This document shows positions 1 through 8,657 of a stretch of 64,000 bases of DNA, one piece after another. Position 1 is the stretch's first letter. Each line of letters starts with the position of its first letter. A program made the position numbers and the translations under genes. Source of the DNA: Desulfosarcina sp. BuS5. GTDB lineage: Bacteria > Desulfobacterota > Desulfobacteria > Desulfobacterales > BuS5. A model generated the notes under the pieces. It saw only the letters and a program-made list of their open reading frames with translations, had not been told where the DNA came from and ran no database searches. The stretch is from NCBI RefSeq assembly GCF_028752835.1, contig NZ_CP087952.1, positions 2,089,041-2,153,040 of the forward strand, in the 5' to 3' direction.

Positions 1-1332
1 GATTTAAAAAGCGACAAAGACGCCCTGTCTCTTCTTAAAACAGCCGCCCAGGCAGTTACACCGGCAAGAGATAATAAACTTGCGGTATTAAAAGAGCTGA
101 TAAACAGAAAAATAAAAAATCCGATTAATGAAAATAACAGAAAAATAATTATATTTACAGCATTTGCTGACACTGCAAATTATCTTTATAATAATCTTGA
201 AAATTTTGCGGGTAAAGATTTAAACGTACATATTGCCCTTGTTGCCGGAAGCGGCGCAAATAAAACTACCCTTGGGAAAAGCAGGTTTGACCACATCATA
301 ACCAATTTTTCTCCTGTCTCTAAAAACAGGGATAAAATCAAAGAGATGCCTCAAAATGAAGAGATAGATATTTTAATAGCCACGGATTGTATCTCCGAAG
401 GGCAAAACCTGCAGGATTGCGACTATCTTGTTAATTATGACATCCACTGGAATCCGGTCAAGATAATCCAGCGCTTTGGGCGGATTGACAGACTGGGCAG
501 TAAAAATAAAAAAATTCAGCTTGTAAATTTCTGGCCGACGGATGATCTGAATAATTATATTAATCTTAAAGACAGGGTTGAAGCAAGAATGGCGCTGGTT
601 GATATTGCGGCAACCGGTGAAGAGAACCTTCTTGAAACAGATCAAATCCAGGAGTTAATCGAAGATGACTTGAAATTTAGAAACAGGCAATTGAAAAAAC
701 TGCAAAAAGAGGTTCTTGATTTAGAAGATCTGGATGAAAATATTTCTCTAAGTGAATTTACCCTTGATGATTTCAGGATCGAACTTTCCAATTACATAGA
801 AAATAACAGACAAAAACTTGAAAATGCGCCTTTTGGCCTTTATGCAATAGTTCCGGCGCCTGAAAACCGGCATGTCAATAATGCCGGTTTGTCGGATATA
901 AGCGAGAGCACAAAAAAAATAATTAAACCCGGTGTTATCTATTGCCTTAAACAAAAAGGTAATACAGATGGAAATGAAGCTGTAAACCCCTTATCACCCT
1001 ATTTTCTGGTTTATGTCCGGGATGATGGCACTGTCCGTTTTAATTATACCCATGTTAAACAGATTCTTGAAATTTTCAGGCTTTTAAGTGCAGGAGTTGA
1101 TACGCCTTATGAAAAGTTGTGTGATGTTTTTAATAATGAAACTGATAATGGATCAAAAATGGAAAAATACAGCACATTATTAAAAATCGCTGTCAAAGAG
1201 ATTAATTCCGTATTTAAGAAAAAGGTAAATATAAAACTTACCCAAAGCAGAGGCGCCCTGCTTATTCCAAAAACAAAGCATGCCCGAACAAGCGAACATT
1301 TTGAGCTTATAACCTGGTTGATTATCAGGTAG
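1..1332 (+). CDS. SNF2-like helicase, C-terminal part (cut by window edge)
   Basis: The reading frame is open from the first base, so the gene starts before the window and only about 443 C-terminal codons are seen. The visible part contains the second helicase lobe. Motif V reads ATDCISEGQNLQDCDYLVNY and motif VI reads QRFGRIDRLGS, the arginine-finger motif of superfamily 2 translocases close to SNF2/RapA proteins. A helical C-terminal region of about 250 residues follows and has no motif I recognise. The stop lies 3 bases before the methyltransferase start, so the two genes are almost certainly one operon. The expected role is ATP-driven DNA translocation within a modification/defence complex; this is inferred from neighbours. 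The first helicase lobe (Walker A, DEAH) is outside the window, so I cannot check that it is intact. Confidence 0.85.
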   Translation, partial: DLKSDKDALSLLKTAAQAVTPARDNKLAVLKELINRKIKNPINENNRKIIIFTAFADTANYLYNNLENFAGKDLNVHIALVAGSGANKTTLGKSRFDHIITNFSPVSKNRDKIKEMPQNEEIDILIATDCISEGQNLQDCDYLVNYDIHWNPVKIIQRFGRIDRLGSKNKKIQLVNFWPTDDLNNYINLKDRVEARMALVDIAATGEENLLETDQIQELIEDDLKFRNRQLKKLQKEVLDLEDLDENISLSEFTLDDFRIELSNYIENNRQKLENAPFGLYAIVPAPENRHVNNAGLSDISESTKKIIKPGVIYCLKQKGNTDGNEAVNPLSPYFLVYVRDDGTVRFNYTHVKQILEIFRLLSAGVDTPYEKLCDVFNNETDNGSKMEKYSTLLKIAVKEINSVFKKKVNIKLTQSRGALLIPKTKHARTSEHFELITWLIIR

Positions 1333-1335
1333 GAA

Positions 1336-4300
1336 ATGGAAATGGAGATCAAGCAGAAAATACAAAGTGCAATAAACGGATTCGGCAAGAACAATCTTTT
1401 TGACGGCAGTATCAACCTTTTTAAAATTCTCGGCTACAACACAGAAAGACAAAGCAGGCTTGATAGTCCGACCTTTGAAGGTTTTTGTAATAGTTTTATT
1501 GACGGCAATGATAATATCTCTGATTTAGACAAATTCAAAAAAAAGGCTCTTGCTGCTGACTGGCAGAGAATTGAACTGCTTTTTCAGCTTACAGAAGCTG
1601 AAATGAGCAGTCAGGGATCCCTGTTTGATACCGGCAAGGTTGATAACATTATTATAGAAGCCTACCTCTTTTTTGCAGTAGAATTGAAAAATACAGACTA
1701 CAGCCGGACAAAGCTGGCCGATATTACAAGACAGTTAAACAAGGTCTTTCCAATGCCGGTTATGGTTCTTTTTAAATACGGTGAATATTTGACCCTGTCG
1801 GTGATTAAAAGAAGGCTGCATAAAAAAGATGACACCCGGGATGTACTTGAAAAAGTAACCCTTATTAAAGATATAAATATCAATAATACTCATCGGGCGC
1901 ATATTGAGATACTTTTTGATTTAAGTCTGGAGGAATTAAGAAAAAAATATGCCGTCACAAACTTTGTAGGGCTTTATAATGCATGGCAAAAGACTCTGGA
2001 CAGCTCTGAACTGAACAAAAAATTCTATAAAGAGCTTGCCAACTGGTATTTCTGGGCAGTGCAAAATGTGGGGTTTCCTGATGACGACGAAAAAGACAGG
2101 GATGTCAGAAACGCAACCAATATTATCAGACTGCTTACAAGACTTATTTTTGTCTGGTTTTTGAAAGAGAAAGGACTTGTTCCAAAAGGACTTTTTGACA
2201 GATCAAAACTTGATGGAATATTGAATTTTAATGACAAAAAAGAGAGTACCTTTTATAAGGCAATCCTCCAGAATCTCTTTTTTGCCACCTTGAACCAGAC
2301 ACTGGATAAAAGAGGATTTAGAAGGAACGGTCAAAATTATAATATAACCACCCTTTACAGATATAAAAATCTGTTTGTAATCAACGATAATGAAATTTTA
2401 AGTCTATTTAAAAATATCCCCTTTTTAAACGGAGGGCTTTTTGAGTGTCTGGATAAACCCCACCCAACTCAAAAAACACCTCGCGGCAGTGAAAAAATAG
2501 TCAGGATAGATGGTTTTTCCGACCGGAATGATAACAAACTTAAAGTTCCGGATAACCTTTTTTTTGATGATGAGCATGATTATGATTTAAATGAAGCATA
2601 CGGCACAAAAAATAAAAATTATACAGTAAAAGGAATTATAAAACTTCTTGAAAAATATAAATTTACAATTGCTGAAAATACGCCCATAGAAGAAGAAATA
2701 GCGCTCGACCCTGAATTGCTTGGCAAAGTTTTTGAAAACCTGCTCGCCTCATACAATCCTGAAACACAAACAACAGCCAGAAAACAGACCGGTTCGTTTT
2801 ATACTCCCAGGGAGATAGTCGATTATATGGTGGATGAAAGCCTGAAAGCCGCTTTGTCCGACCTTGTATCAAGAAAAATCGATAATACTGCGACCAAAGA
2901 CGATATTAAAACCGGCCTTGATATTCTTTTTGAATACACGGAAAAGGAGCATGCCTTTAATGAGCTGGAAGTTCTAACAATAGTTAAAGCCATCTCAGAA
3001 CTAAAAATACTTGATCCGGCCTGCGGTTCCGGCGCCTTTCCCATGGGGGTACTCCATAAGCTGGTCTTTATTTTAAATAAACTTGATCACAGCAACAAAA
3101 TCTGGCTGGACCTGCAAAAACAAAAGGCTGTTAAAGATACGGAAGACGCTTATAATTTGGGAGATAAGGAGGAAAGGCATCAGCGGCTCAGGGAGATTGA
3201 AGATGCTTTTGATCTTAATACATCCGATTACGGAAGAAAACTTTTCTTGATAGAAAACTCCATATATGGCGTTGATATTCAGCCGGTTGCCGTGCAGATA
3301 AGTATGCTCAGATTTTTTATTTCACTTGTCGTTGAACAGAATATTGATAAAGAGAAAGAGAATCTTGGCATAAAACCGCTACCGAATCTGGAGACAAAAT
3401 TTGTGGCGGCAAATACGCTGATAGGGATCGATAAGCCAAAACAGGGCAATTTTGCTGATCTTAAAACAAAAGATCTGGAAAAGGAATTATTGAATATAAG
3501 ACATAAGCATTTTAATGCAAAAACCCAGAGAACAAAAAGAAAATATAGAAAAGAAGATAAGGAAATCCGTCATAAAATCGCACAAATCCTTAAAGATTCC
3601 GGTTGGCCGTCTGACACGGCTGAAATGCTCGCAGATTGGGATCCTTATGACCAGAATCATTTTGCCGATTTTTTCGATATGGAGTGGATGTTTGGGATAA
3701 AAAGTGGTTTTGATATTATAATCGGAAATCCGCCCTATGTGCAGATTCAAAAATTCAGCGGCAAGCAGGAACAAAAAAACTGGGAACAGCAGAAATTTGC
3801 AACTTTTGTAAAAACAGGCGATATTTATTGCCTGTTTTATGAAAGGGGCAATATGCTGCTGCGTGATAACGGCGTTCTGGTTTTTATTACCTCAAATAAA
3901 TGGATGCGGGCAAATTACGGCAAAAAAACACGGAAGTATTTTACAGAAAAAACCAACCCGCTGATTCTGATAGATTTTGGCGGCTACAAAGTTTTTGAAA
4001 GCGCAACCGTTGATACAAATATCCTTATATTTAGAAAAAATAAAAACCGACACAGCACAAACGCCTGTGCAATAGGAAAGGATTATTCAGAAAATATCAG
4101 TATATCTGATTATATGACGCAACATTCGATAAAACTTGATAACCTGAACGAAGAGAGCTGGATAATCTCCTCAAAAGAAGAATATGCCATAAAAAAAAGA
4201 ATCGAAAAAATCGGCACACCGCTGAAAGACTGGGATCTTTCTATTAATTATGGAATAAAAACAGGCTTTAATGAAGCCTTTATTATTGACGGCGTTAAAA

Positions 4301-5163
4301 AAGACAAGCTTATAGCGGCTGATCCCAAAAATGCGGAGATTATAAAGCCGATTTTAAGGGGCAGGGATATTAAACGGTATAAGGCTGAGTTTGCGGATTT
4401 GTGGTTGATAAATACAAATAATGGTTATTTCGACGATAAAATTCAAAAAAGAGTTCCGCCAATAGAAATAGATGACTATCCAATAATAAAGAAGTATTTA
4501 GATCAATTCTTGGAAAAACTTGAAAAAAGACAGGATAAAGGAGTGACACCTTATAATTTGAGGAACTGTGCATACATTGAGGAATTTGAAAAAGAAAAAA
4601 TTGCATGGGGCAATCTTGCGCTTCATTCTCAGTTTAATCTTATACAAAAGGGGCAATACATAAATGCTCCAAGCCCCTTTATAACTTCAGGAAGTAAATA
4701 TTTATTGTCCGTTTTAAATTCTTCTATAGGTGACCATTACATTCGTTTAAGAGGTGTAACGAGGAATGGTGGATATTTTGAGTATAAACCCATGTTCATT
4801 GAACATCTTCCCATCCCCAAAATCCCCTCTGAATCCCAAAAACCCTTTGAAATCATCGTTGACTGTATCCTCTTTGCTAAAAAGAATAATTTTGAATCAG
4901 AAGCTTCCACCCTCGAATCCGTAATCGACGGAATGGTTTATGATCTCTATTTTAAAGAAGAAATGAAAAAGGCAAACTGTTATATAACCGACAGGATCAC
5001 AGGGGTAGTGCAGCCCTTTAAAAAAAATGATACGGATGATTTTAAAAAAGAGTATATAGAAAAATTTGTTAAATTCTGCAATGAGGATAAAACGGTTTTT
5101 CGCGGTCTTATCCATAGGCGAACCGTAGAGGTTGTTAAAATTGTAAGCGGAGCAAAAAAATGA
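1336..5163 (+). CDS. Eco57I-like N6-adenine DNA methyltransferase, 1275 aa
   Basis: Very large adenine-specific DNA methyltransferase. The SAM-binding motif I is DPACGSGAFPMG at about residues 560-571 and the catalytic NPPY motif is at about 797-800 (GNPPYVQIQ), the order of gamma-class Eco57I/PglX-type enzymes. A TaqI-type target recognition region begins near residue 1005 (PILRGRDIKRY). The N-terminal ~480 residues are separate and include FAVELK at about 114-119, which could be the E-x-K end of a PD-(D/E)xK nuclease fold; I cannot see a convincing upstream Asp, so nuclease activity is only a possibility. It sits between the helicase and the ATPase, with a 4-base ATGA overlap with the latter. 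It could be a type IIG-like restriction-modification enzyme or the methylase of a multi-gene defence system. ATG at 1342 is an alternative start. Confidence 0.88.
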   Translation: MEMEIKQKIQSAINGFGKNNLFDGSINLFKILGYNTERQSRLDSPTFEGFCNSFIDGNDNISDLDKFKKKALAADWQRIELLFQLTEAEMSSQGSLFDTGKVDNIIIEAYLFFAVELKNTDYSRTKLADITRQLNKVFPMPVMVLFKYGEYLTLSVIKRRLHKKDDTRDVLEKVTLIKDININNTHRAHIEILFDLSLEELRKKYAVTNFVGLYNAWQKTLDSSELNKKFYKELANWYFWAVQNVGFPDDDEKDRDVRNATNIIRLLTRLIFVWFLKEKGLVPKGLFDRSKLDGILNFNDKKESTFYKAILQNLFFATLNQTLDKRGFRRNGQNYNITTLYRYKNLFVINDNEILSLFKNIPFLNGGLFECLDKPHPTQKTPRGSEKIVRIDGFSDRNDNKLKVPDNLFFDDEHDYDLNEAYGTKNKNYTVKGIIKLLEKYKFTIAENTPIEEEIALDPELLGKVFENLLASYNPETQTTARKQTGSFYTPREIVDYMVDESLKAALSDLVSRKIDNTATKDDIKTGLDILFEYTEKEHAFNELEVLTIVKAISELKILDPACGSGAFPMGVLHKLVFILNKLDHSNKIWLDLQKQKAVKDTEDAYNLGDKEERHQRLREIEDAFDLNTSDYGRKLFLIENSIYGVDIQPVAVQISMLRFFISLVVEQNIDKEKENLGIKPLPNLETKFVAANTLIGIDKPKQGNFADLKTKDLEKELLNIRHKHFNAKTQRTKRKYRKEDKEIRHKIAQILKDSGWPSDTAEMLADWDPYDQNHFADFFDMEWMFGIKSGFDIIIGNPPYVQIQKFSGKQEQKNWEQQKFATFVKTGDIYCLFYERGNMLLRDNGVLVFITSNKWMRANYGKKTRKYFTEKTNPLILIDFGGYKVFESATVDTNILIFRKNKNRHSTNACAIGKDYSENISISDYMTQHSIKLDNLNEESWIISSKEEYAIKKRIEKIGTPLKDWDLSINYGIKTGFNEAFIIDGVKKDKLIAADPKNAEIIKPILRGRDIKRYKAEFADLWLINTNNGYFDDKIQKRVPPIEIDDYPIIKKYLDQFLEKLEKRQDKGVTPYNLRNCAYIEEFEKEKIAWGNLALHSQFNLIQKGQYINAPSPFITSGSKYLLSVLNSSIGDHYIRLRGVTRNGGYFEYKPMFIEHLPIPKIPSESQKPFEIIVDCILFAKKNNFESEASTLESVIDGMVYDLYFKEEMKKANCYITDRITGVVQPFKKNDTDDFKKEYIEKFVKFCNEDKTVFRGLIHRRTVEVVKIVSGAKK

Positions 5164-6536
5164 ATGATAAAAGACTGGACAGTCTGAAGGTGGCTGAAGC
5201 ATCGGAAGCATACGGCACACCGCTCAGGATAAGCAGAATAAAGCTTGTAAACTATAAATTTTTTTATGGTGAATTTGAACTTTTGGTTGACGGAGAAAAT
5301 CTTCTTGTTTATGGAGAAAACGGAAGCGGAAAATCATCTATCTATAAGGCTCTTGAACTGCTGACCAGAGAAAAAATCGAAAACCTTGCAGAAGATAGTC
5401 GCAATATCTTCAATGAAACCGGAGAAATAGAAATTGAATTCGGTTTTACAAATGGAACTGAATTTACCATTACCGAAGATACCGAAGAATTGCCTGATTA
5501 TGTGGACTTTCTTAAAGGACTGTCGGTTTTCAGGCCGATGCTTGATTACAAAAAACTGCTGAAAGTTCATTATTCGGAAAAACCGGGTAACAAAGAGATT
5601 AATCTGTATGGTATGTTCAGGCAGCTTTTAAAAGATTATCCAATAGACAACGAGACCGTTCTATCCGATATAAAGGATTTGAATAAATATTTTGACGAAT
5701 TAAAAAAAGTAGTTGACGGTCAGTTGCTGGCAAATGTCAATCATTTGATGCACAGCTATTTTGATAATGATATCAGGATAGACTCCTTTGATTACAAGGT
5801 TATAATTGATGATGAAACCGGCGGAGCCGAGCCGGTTATCAATATGATAATCGATTTTAAAGAGAATCAGATTAAAAATTACCATTCGTTTTTAAACGAG
5901 GCTCGCCTCTCAGCCCTTGCCGTTTCAATCTATTTTGCATCCATAAAAAGACTTATTGGAGGATTGGAGCAAGAGAGCATCAAGCTGCTTGTTCTGGATG
6001 ACCTGCTGATCAGCCTTGATATGAGCAACAGGCTTAAGCTTTTAAACATCCTGAAAGAAGAATTTACGGATTTCCAAATATTTTTCTTTACCCATGACAA
6101 GGAATTGTTTGAGCTGTACAAAAACAAGATGGACTGGAAAAAATTTGAATTATACCTTGATGATTCGGAAGATATTCATAAACCGATTTTAAAATCCGGC
6201 AAATCGGAAATTGAACGGGCAAAGGAGTATTTTGCAAAAAAGGATTACGACTGCTGTGCGCTGCTTTTAAGAAAAGGATTTGAAAAAATCCTGAAATCAT
6301 ATTTAACGCCAAGGGAACAGCTTGACAAAAACTGCAATGATCTGGATCTTGCAAGCCTTGTAGGCAGAACAATTACAAAAAGCTCCGGTGAGAATAAATC
6401 AATACTGGGAAAGCTTAATTCCGACAGAAAGCATATTCTCAACCCCTTAAGCCATAATGACAACAGGCCGGTCTATTCGGAAGAATTAAAACAGGCAATG
6501 ACCGACCTTGCGAAATTGAAAAAACTACTTAAATAG
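5160..6536 (+). CDS. RecF/SMC-like AAA ATPase with C-terminal helical (HEPN-like?) domain
   Basis: ABC-type ATPase head of the RecF/SMC/AAA15 group. Walker A is GENGSGKSS at residues 52-60. Walker B and D-loop are LLVLDDLLISLD at about 277-288, and the H-loop is FFFTHDKE at about 309. The usual long coiled-coil insertion is almost absent: only about 200 residues separate Walker A and B. After the ATPase, residues about 345-458 form an all-helical domain with a repeated basic/aromatic pattern and the sequence LNPLSHND, reminiscent of HEPN-type C-terminal domains on defence ATPases, but without a clean R-x4-6-H motif. Its start overlaps the methyltransferase stop by 4 bases (ATGA), which implies translational coupling. 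Likely role: nucleotide-dependent effector or regulator of the helicase/methyltransferase system. Its function is not established. Confidence 0.8.
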   Translation: MNDKRLDSLKVAEASEAYGTPLRISRIKLVNYKFFYGEFELLVDGENLLVYGENGSGKSSIYKALELLTREKIENLAEDSRNIFNETGEIEIEFGFTNGTEFTITEDTEELPDYVDFLKGLSVFRPMLDYKKLLKVHYSEKPGNKEINLYGMFRQLLKDYPIDNETVLSDIKDLNKYFDELKKVVDGQLLANVNHLMHSYFDNDIRIDSFDYKVIIDDETGGAEPVINMIIDFKENQIKNYHSFLNEARLSALAVSIYFASIKRLIGGLEQESIKLLVLDDLLISLDMSNRLKLLNILKEEFTDFQIFFFTHDKELFELYKNKMDWKKFELYLDDSEDIHKPILKSGKSEIERAKEYFAKKDYDCCALLLRKGFEKILKSYLTPREQLDKNCNDLDLASLVGRTITKSSGENKSILGKLNSDRKHILNPLSHNDNRPVYSEELKQAMTDLAKLKKLLK

Positions 6537-6604
6537 AGAAAATGGCAAAGGAACGAGGTCGCCAACTGAAAAAGTGATGGGCAGATAATAATGAAGGATA
6601 CACT

Positions 6605-7282
6605 TCACTTGCCTGCGACATCCCTTTGACAATGCTTGCATATTTTAGCCATTTTTTTAATTATCTCGGCACAAAAGGGGCATTCCCTGGTAAAAAACCT
6701 TTCGTGTATTTTGGAAATAGCTTCATCAACTTTTTTTTGAATTGGCTCATTGGGAAACTTCAGGTTTCTGATAGGATCTATCGCTTCCAGTTCTCCTATA
6801 TCACCTATCATTTCAGCAGCTTTTAGCCGAACCCTGGCAGGCTCGGTACTATCAAGCAGCATCTTTAAGACAGCAACATAATCTTTCGAAACATAACAAT
6901 CCGCAAGAATGGAAAATCCCTTTTTAATACTCTCCTTTAACATCTCCTGCTGCAAAACAGCCTCATCATCAATAATCTGACCGGTCCCGCCCACTTTACT
7001 GAAAACAGGTATGCATTCAAACTGCTCCGTGCCCGGATAACATATACATCTGTAGGATGCGTTATGCCCGAAGTTTTCCTGAATATTATCCCATCCTTCT
7101 TTATACATGGGACATTCATCATTAAAACATAAAAACAGATACGGGACACCCCATCCCAGGCCGTCGCCAAAGGGGACCGGCGGCACCTCCCAGAGTTTCA
7201 TTTCCATGCCGCAATTGGGACAAACAGGTTTTTTTTCTGATAATATTTTTTCAAGGACTTCTTTTTTTGTTTCAAATGTCAT
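6605..7282 (-). CDS. Double zinc-ribbon protein with HEAT-like middle
   Basis: 225-aa soluble protein with two probable zinc-binding ends. The N-terminal knuckle has CPNCG paired with the CFNDEC cysteines, and the C-terminal ribbon has CPFC paired with CKHC, about 15 residues apart. Between them is a helical stretch with the TEPARVRLKAAEMIGDIGE repeat typical of HEAT/PBS-lyase repeats. No enzymatic motif is visible. A good ribosome binding site (AGGAGA) precedes the ATG at 7282. It lies 23 bases downstream of the small 76-aa gene on the same strand, so the two are probably co-transcribed. It is convergent with the ATPase operon. The fold and arrangement suggest a protein-protein adaptor; the actual role is unknown. 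Confidence 0.7.
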   Translation of the reverse strand: MTFETKKEVLEKILSEKKPVCPNCGMEMKLWEVPPVPFGDGLGWGVPYLFLCFNDECPMYKEGWDNIQENFGHNASYRCICYPGTEQFECIPVFSKVGGTGQIIDDEAVLQQEMLKESIKKGFSILADCYVSKDYVAVLKMLLDSTEPARVRLKAAEMIGDIGELEAIDPIRNLKFPNEPIQKKVDEAISKIHERFFTRECPFCAEIIKKMAKICKHCQRDVAGK

Positions 7283-7305
7283 TAATGTTTCTCCTGTAAA
7301 AATCT

Positions 7306-7536
7306 CTATTGTGGAATCTGCTCATCCGGCTCAACGCCATATTTCATTTTACGGGCGCGTCCCCATGGGCAGCCTCCAAAAGTTACCGCCAGCGCTATAC
7401 GCTGAATAAATTTTGCAAAAGTATTCCCTTTTCTGGCGTTTATGCAAACAGGACAGCCGAATTCACAATAATCCGGATCGTTTAAATTAAAAATAGGCAT
7501 TTTCCATCCGCCCCACCCATATTTTTTTGTTATCAT
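7306..7536 (-). CDS. Small cysteine-containing protein, unknown
   Basis: 76-aa protein with a strong ribosome binding site (AAAGGAGG, 5 bases before the ATG), which supports real expression. It has a CEFGCPVC cluster in the N-terminal half (C-x3-C-x2-C), and GGCPWG later could supply a fourth metal ligand. The middle is mildly hydrophobic (FIQRIALAVTFGG) but too short and polar to be a sure membrane helix. I do not recognise a family. Its position directly upstream of the double zinc-ribbon gene suggests the two act together. The pair is divergent from the rhamnose operon. Confidence 0.55.
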   Translation of the reverse strand: MITKKYGWGGWKMPIFNLNDPDYCEFGCPVCINARKGNTFAKFIQRIALAVTFGGCPWGRARKMKYGVEPDEQIPQ

Positions 7537-7663
7537 GATTCCTCCTTTATTTAATATTTATCATATAGCATAATAGTTCCTGAGACGGAAGATAAAATTA
7601 TTCCTGGAGACACTTTCTATAAAAAAAAACTGACAAAGCGCTGACGTCCCCCATTCCATTTGG

Positions 7664-7692
7664 TTGACTTTAAGATTATTGGTGTATATGCT
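7664..7692 (+). promoter_or_regulatory. Predicted sigma-70-type promoter of the rhamnose operon
   Basis: TTGACT at 7664-7669 and TATGCT at 7687-7692 are separated by exactly 17 bases, close to the housekeeping consensus. They lie 48 bases before the rfbD start. No operator-like palindrome was seen. Confidence 0.5.
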
Positions 7693-7740
7693 AAAAATAT
7701 ATATACACAGGACTCCTGAATTGGCTCAAACGCCAAGATT

Positions 7741-8655
7741 ATGACTCATTACACTAACAAAAAAATGCGGATTATAGTAATCGGATCAAAAGGCCAGTTA
7801 GGTTGGGAGCTTTGCAGAAGAGGGAAACAGCACGGTTTCAACATCATAGCACGAGATCTCCCAATTTTCGATATAACAGACCGAAATGCTATAAGGAAAA
7901 CAATAACCGAATCTAATGCATCTCTGGTCATTAATGCGTCTGCCTATACGGCCGTTGACAAGGCTGAGTCGGAAGCTGAAACAGCTTTTGCCGTGAACCG
8001 TGATGGCCCGGCCTGCCTTGCGTTATCATGTGCTGAAAACAGGTTGCCTCTTATTCATATTTCCACAGACTATGTCTTTGATGGAAGAAAACAGTATCCA
8101 TATTTGGAGTCTGATCCCGTATCTCCCCTGGGAGTCTATGGCAATAGCAAGGCTTCTGGAGAAGAAGAAGTCAGGAAAACCCTGACTGAGCATATTATCC
8201 TGCGCACTTCCTGGCTTTACGGCGTACATGGCTCCAATTTTTTAAAAACAATGCTAAGGGTGGGGAAAGAGAATGAGACATTAAGGGTGGTCGACGATCA
8301 GCATGGTTGCCCGACATATGCAGCTGATCTCGCCGAGGCTATTCTGTCAATCGCAAATCATCTCGGTAAAAAAGGTGTAGAGCCTTGGGGCACATACCAT
8401 TTTTGCGGAAAAGGTAAAACCACCTGGCATGGTTTTACTGAGAAAATTGTCGAACTCGCAAGACCGCATATCTCACTAAAAGTTAAAAGAATAGAACCTG
8501 TCACAACTGCGGAATATCCCACTCCGGCCCGACGCCCTGCAAACTCTGTCCTTGACTGTTCGTCGCTTGCCAATACTTTTGACATCACCCCTCTTCCCTG
8601 GGAGAATAGTCTTTCTCGCGCAATAGACGCCTTGTTAACAAAGGGAACAATTTAA
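7741..8655 (+). CDS. rfbD: dTDP-4-dehydrorhamnose reductase
   Basis: NADPH-dependent short-chain reductase that makes dTDP-L-rhamnose in the last step of the pathway, in the cytoplasm. The Rossmann motif GSKGQLGWEL follows the start, STDYVFDG marks the active-site strand, and YGNSK carries the catalytic Tyr/Lys pair. Length (304 aa) matches the family. ATG at 7741 is taken, but the ATG at 7765 (MRIIVIG) would give a more typical N-terminus; neither has a strong ribosome binding site. First gene of a tight rfbDBAC cluster, ending 2 bases before rfbB. The product sugar feeds O-antigen or other cell-surface glycan, but no rhamnosyltransferase is present in this window. Confidence 0.93.
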   Translation: MTHYTNKKMRIIVIGSKGQLGWELCRRGKQHGFNIIARDLPIFDITDRNAIRKTITESNASLVINASAYTAVDKAESEAETAFAVNRDGPACLALSCAENRLPLIHISTDYVFDGRKQYPYLESDPVSPLGVYGNSKASGEEEVRKTLTEHIILRTSWLYGVHGSNFLKTMLRVGKENETLRVVDDQHGCPTYAADLAEAILSIANHLGKKGVEPWGTYHFCGKGKTTWHGFTEKIVELARPHISLKVKRIEPVTTAEYPTPARRPANSVLDCSSLANTFDITPLPWENSLSRAIDALLTKGTI

Positions 8656-8657
8656 AG

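Noticed and set aside
1-6536. DISARM or BREX assignment
   Set aside because: No drmA/drmB/drmC, pglZ or brxC genes are visible in the window, and the ATPase does not fit either. Not excluded if they lie to the left.
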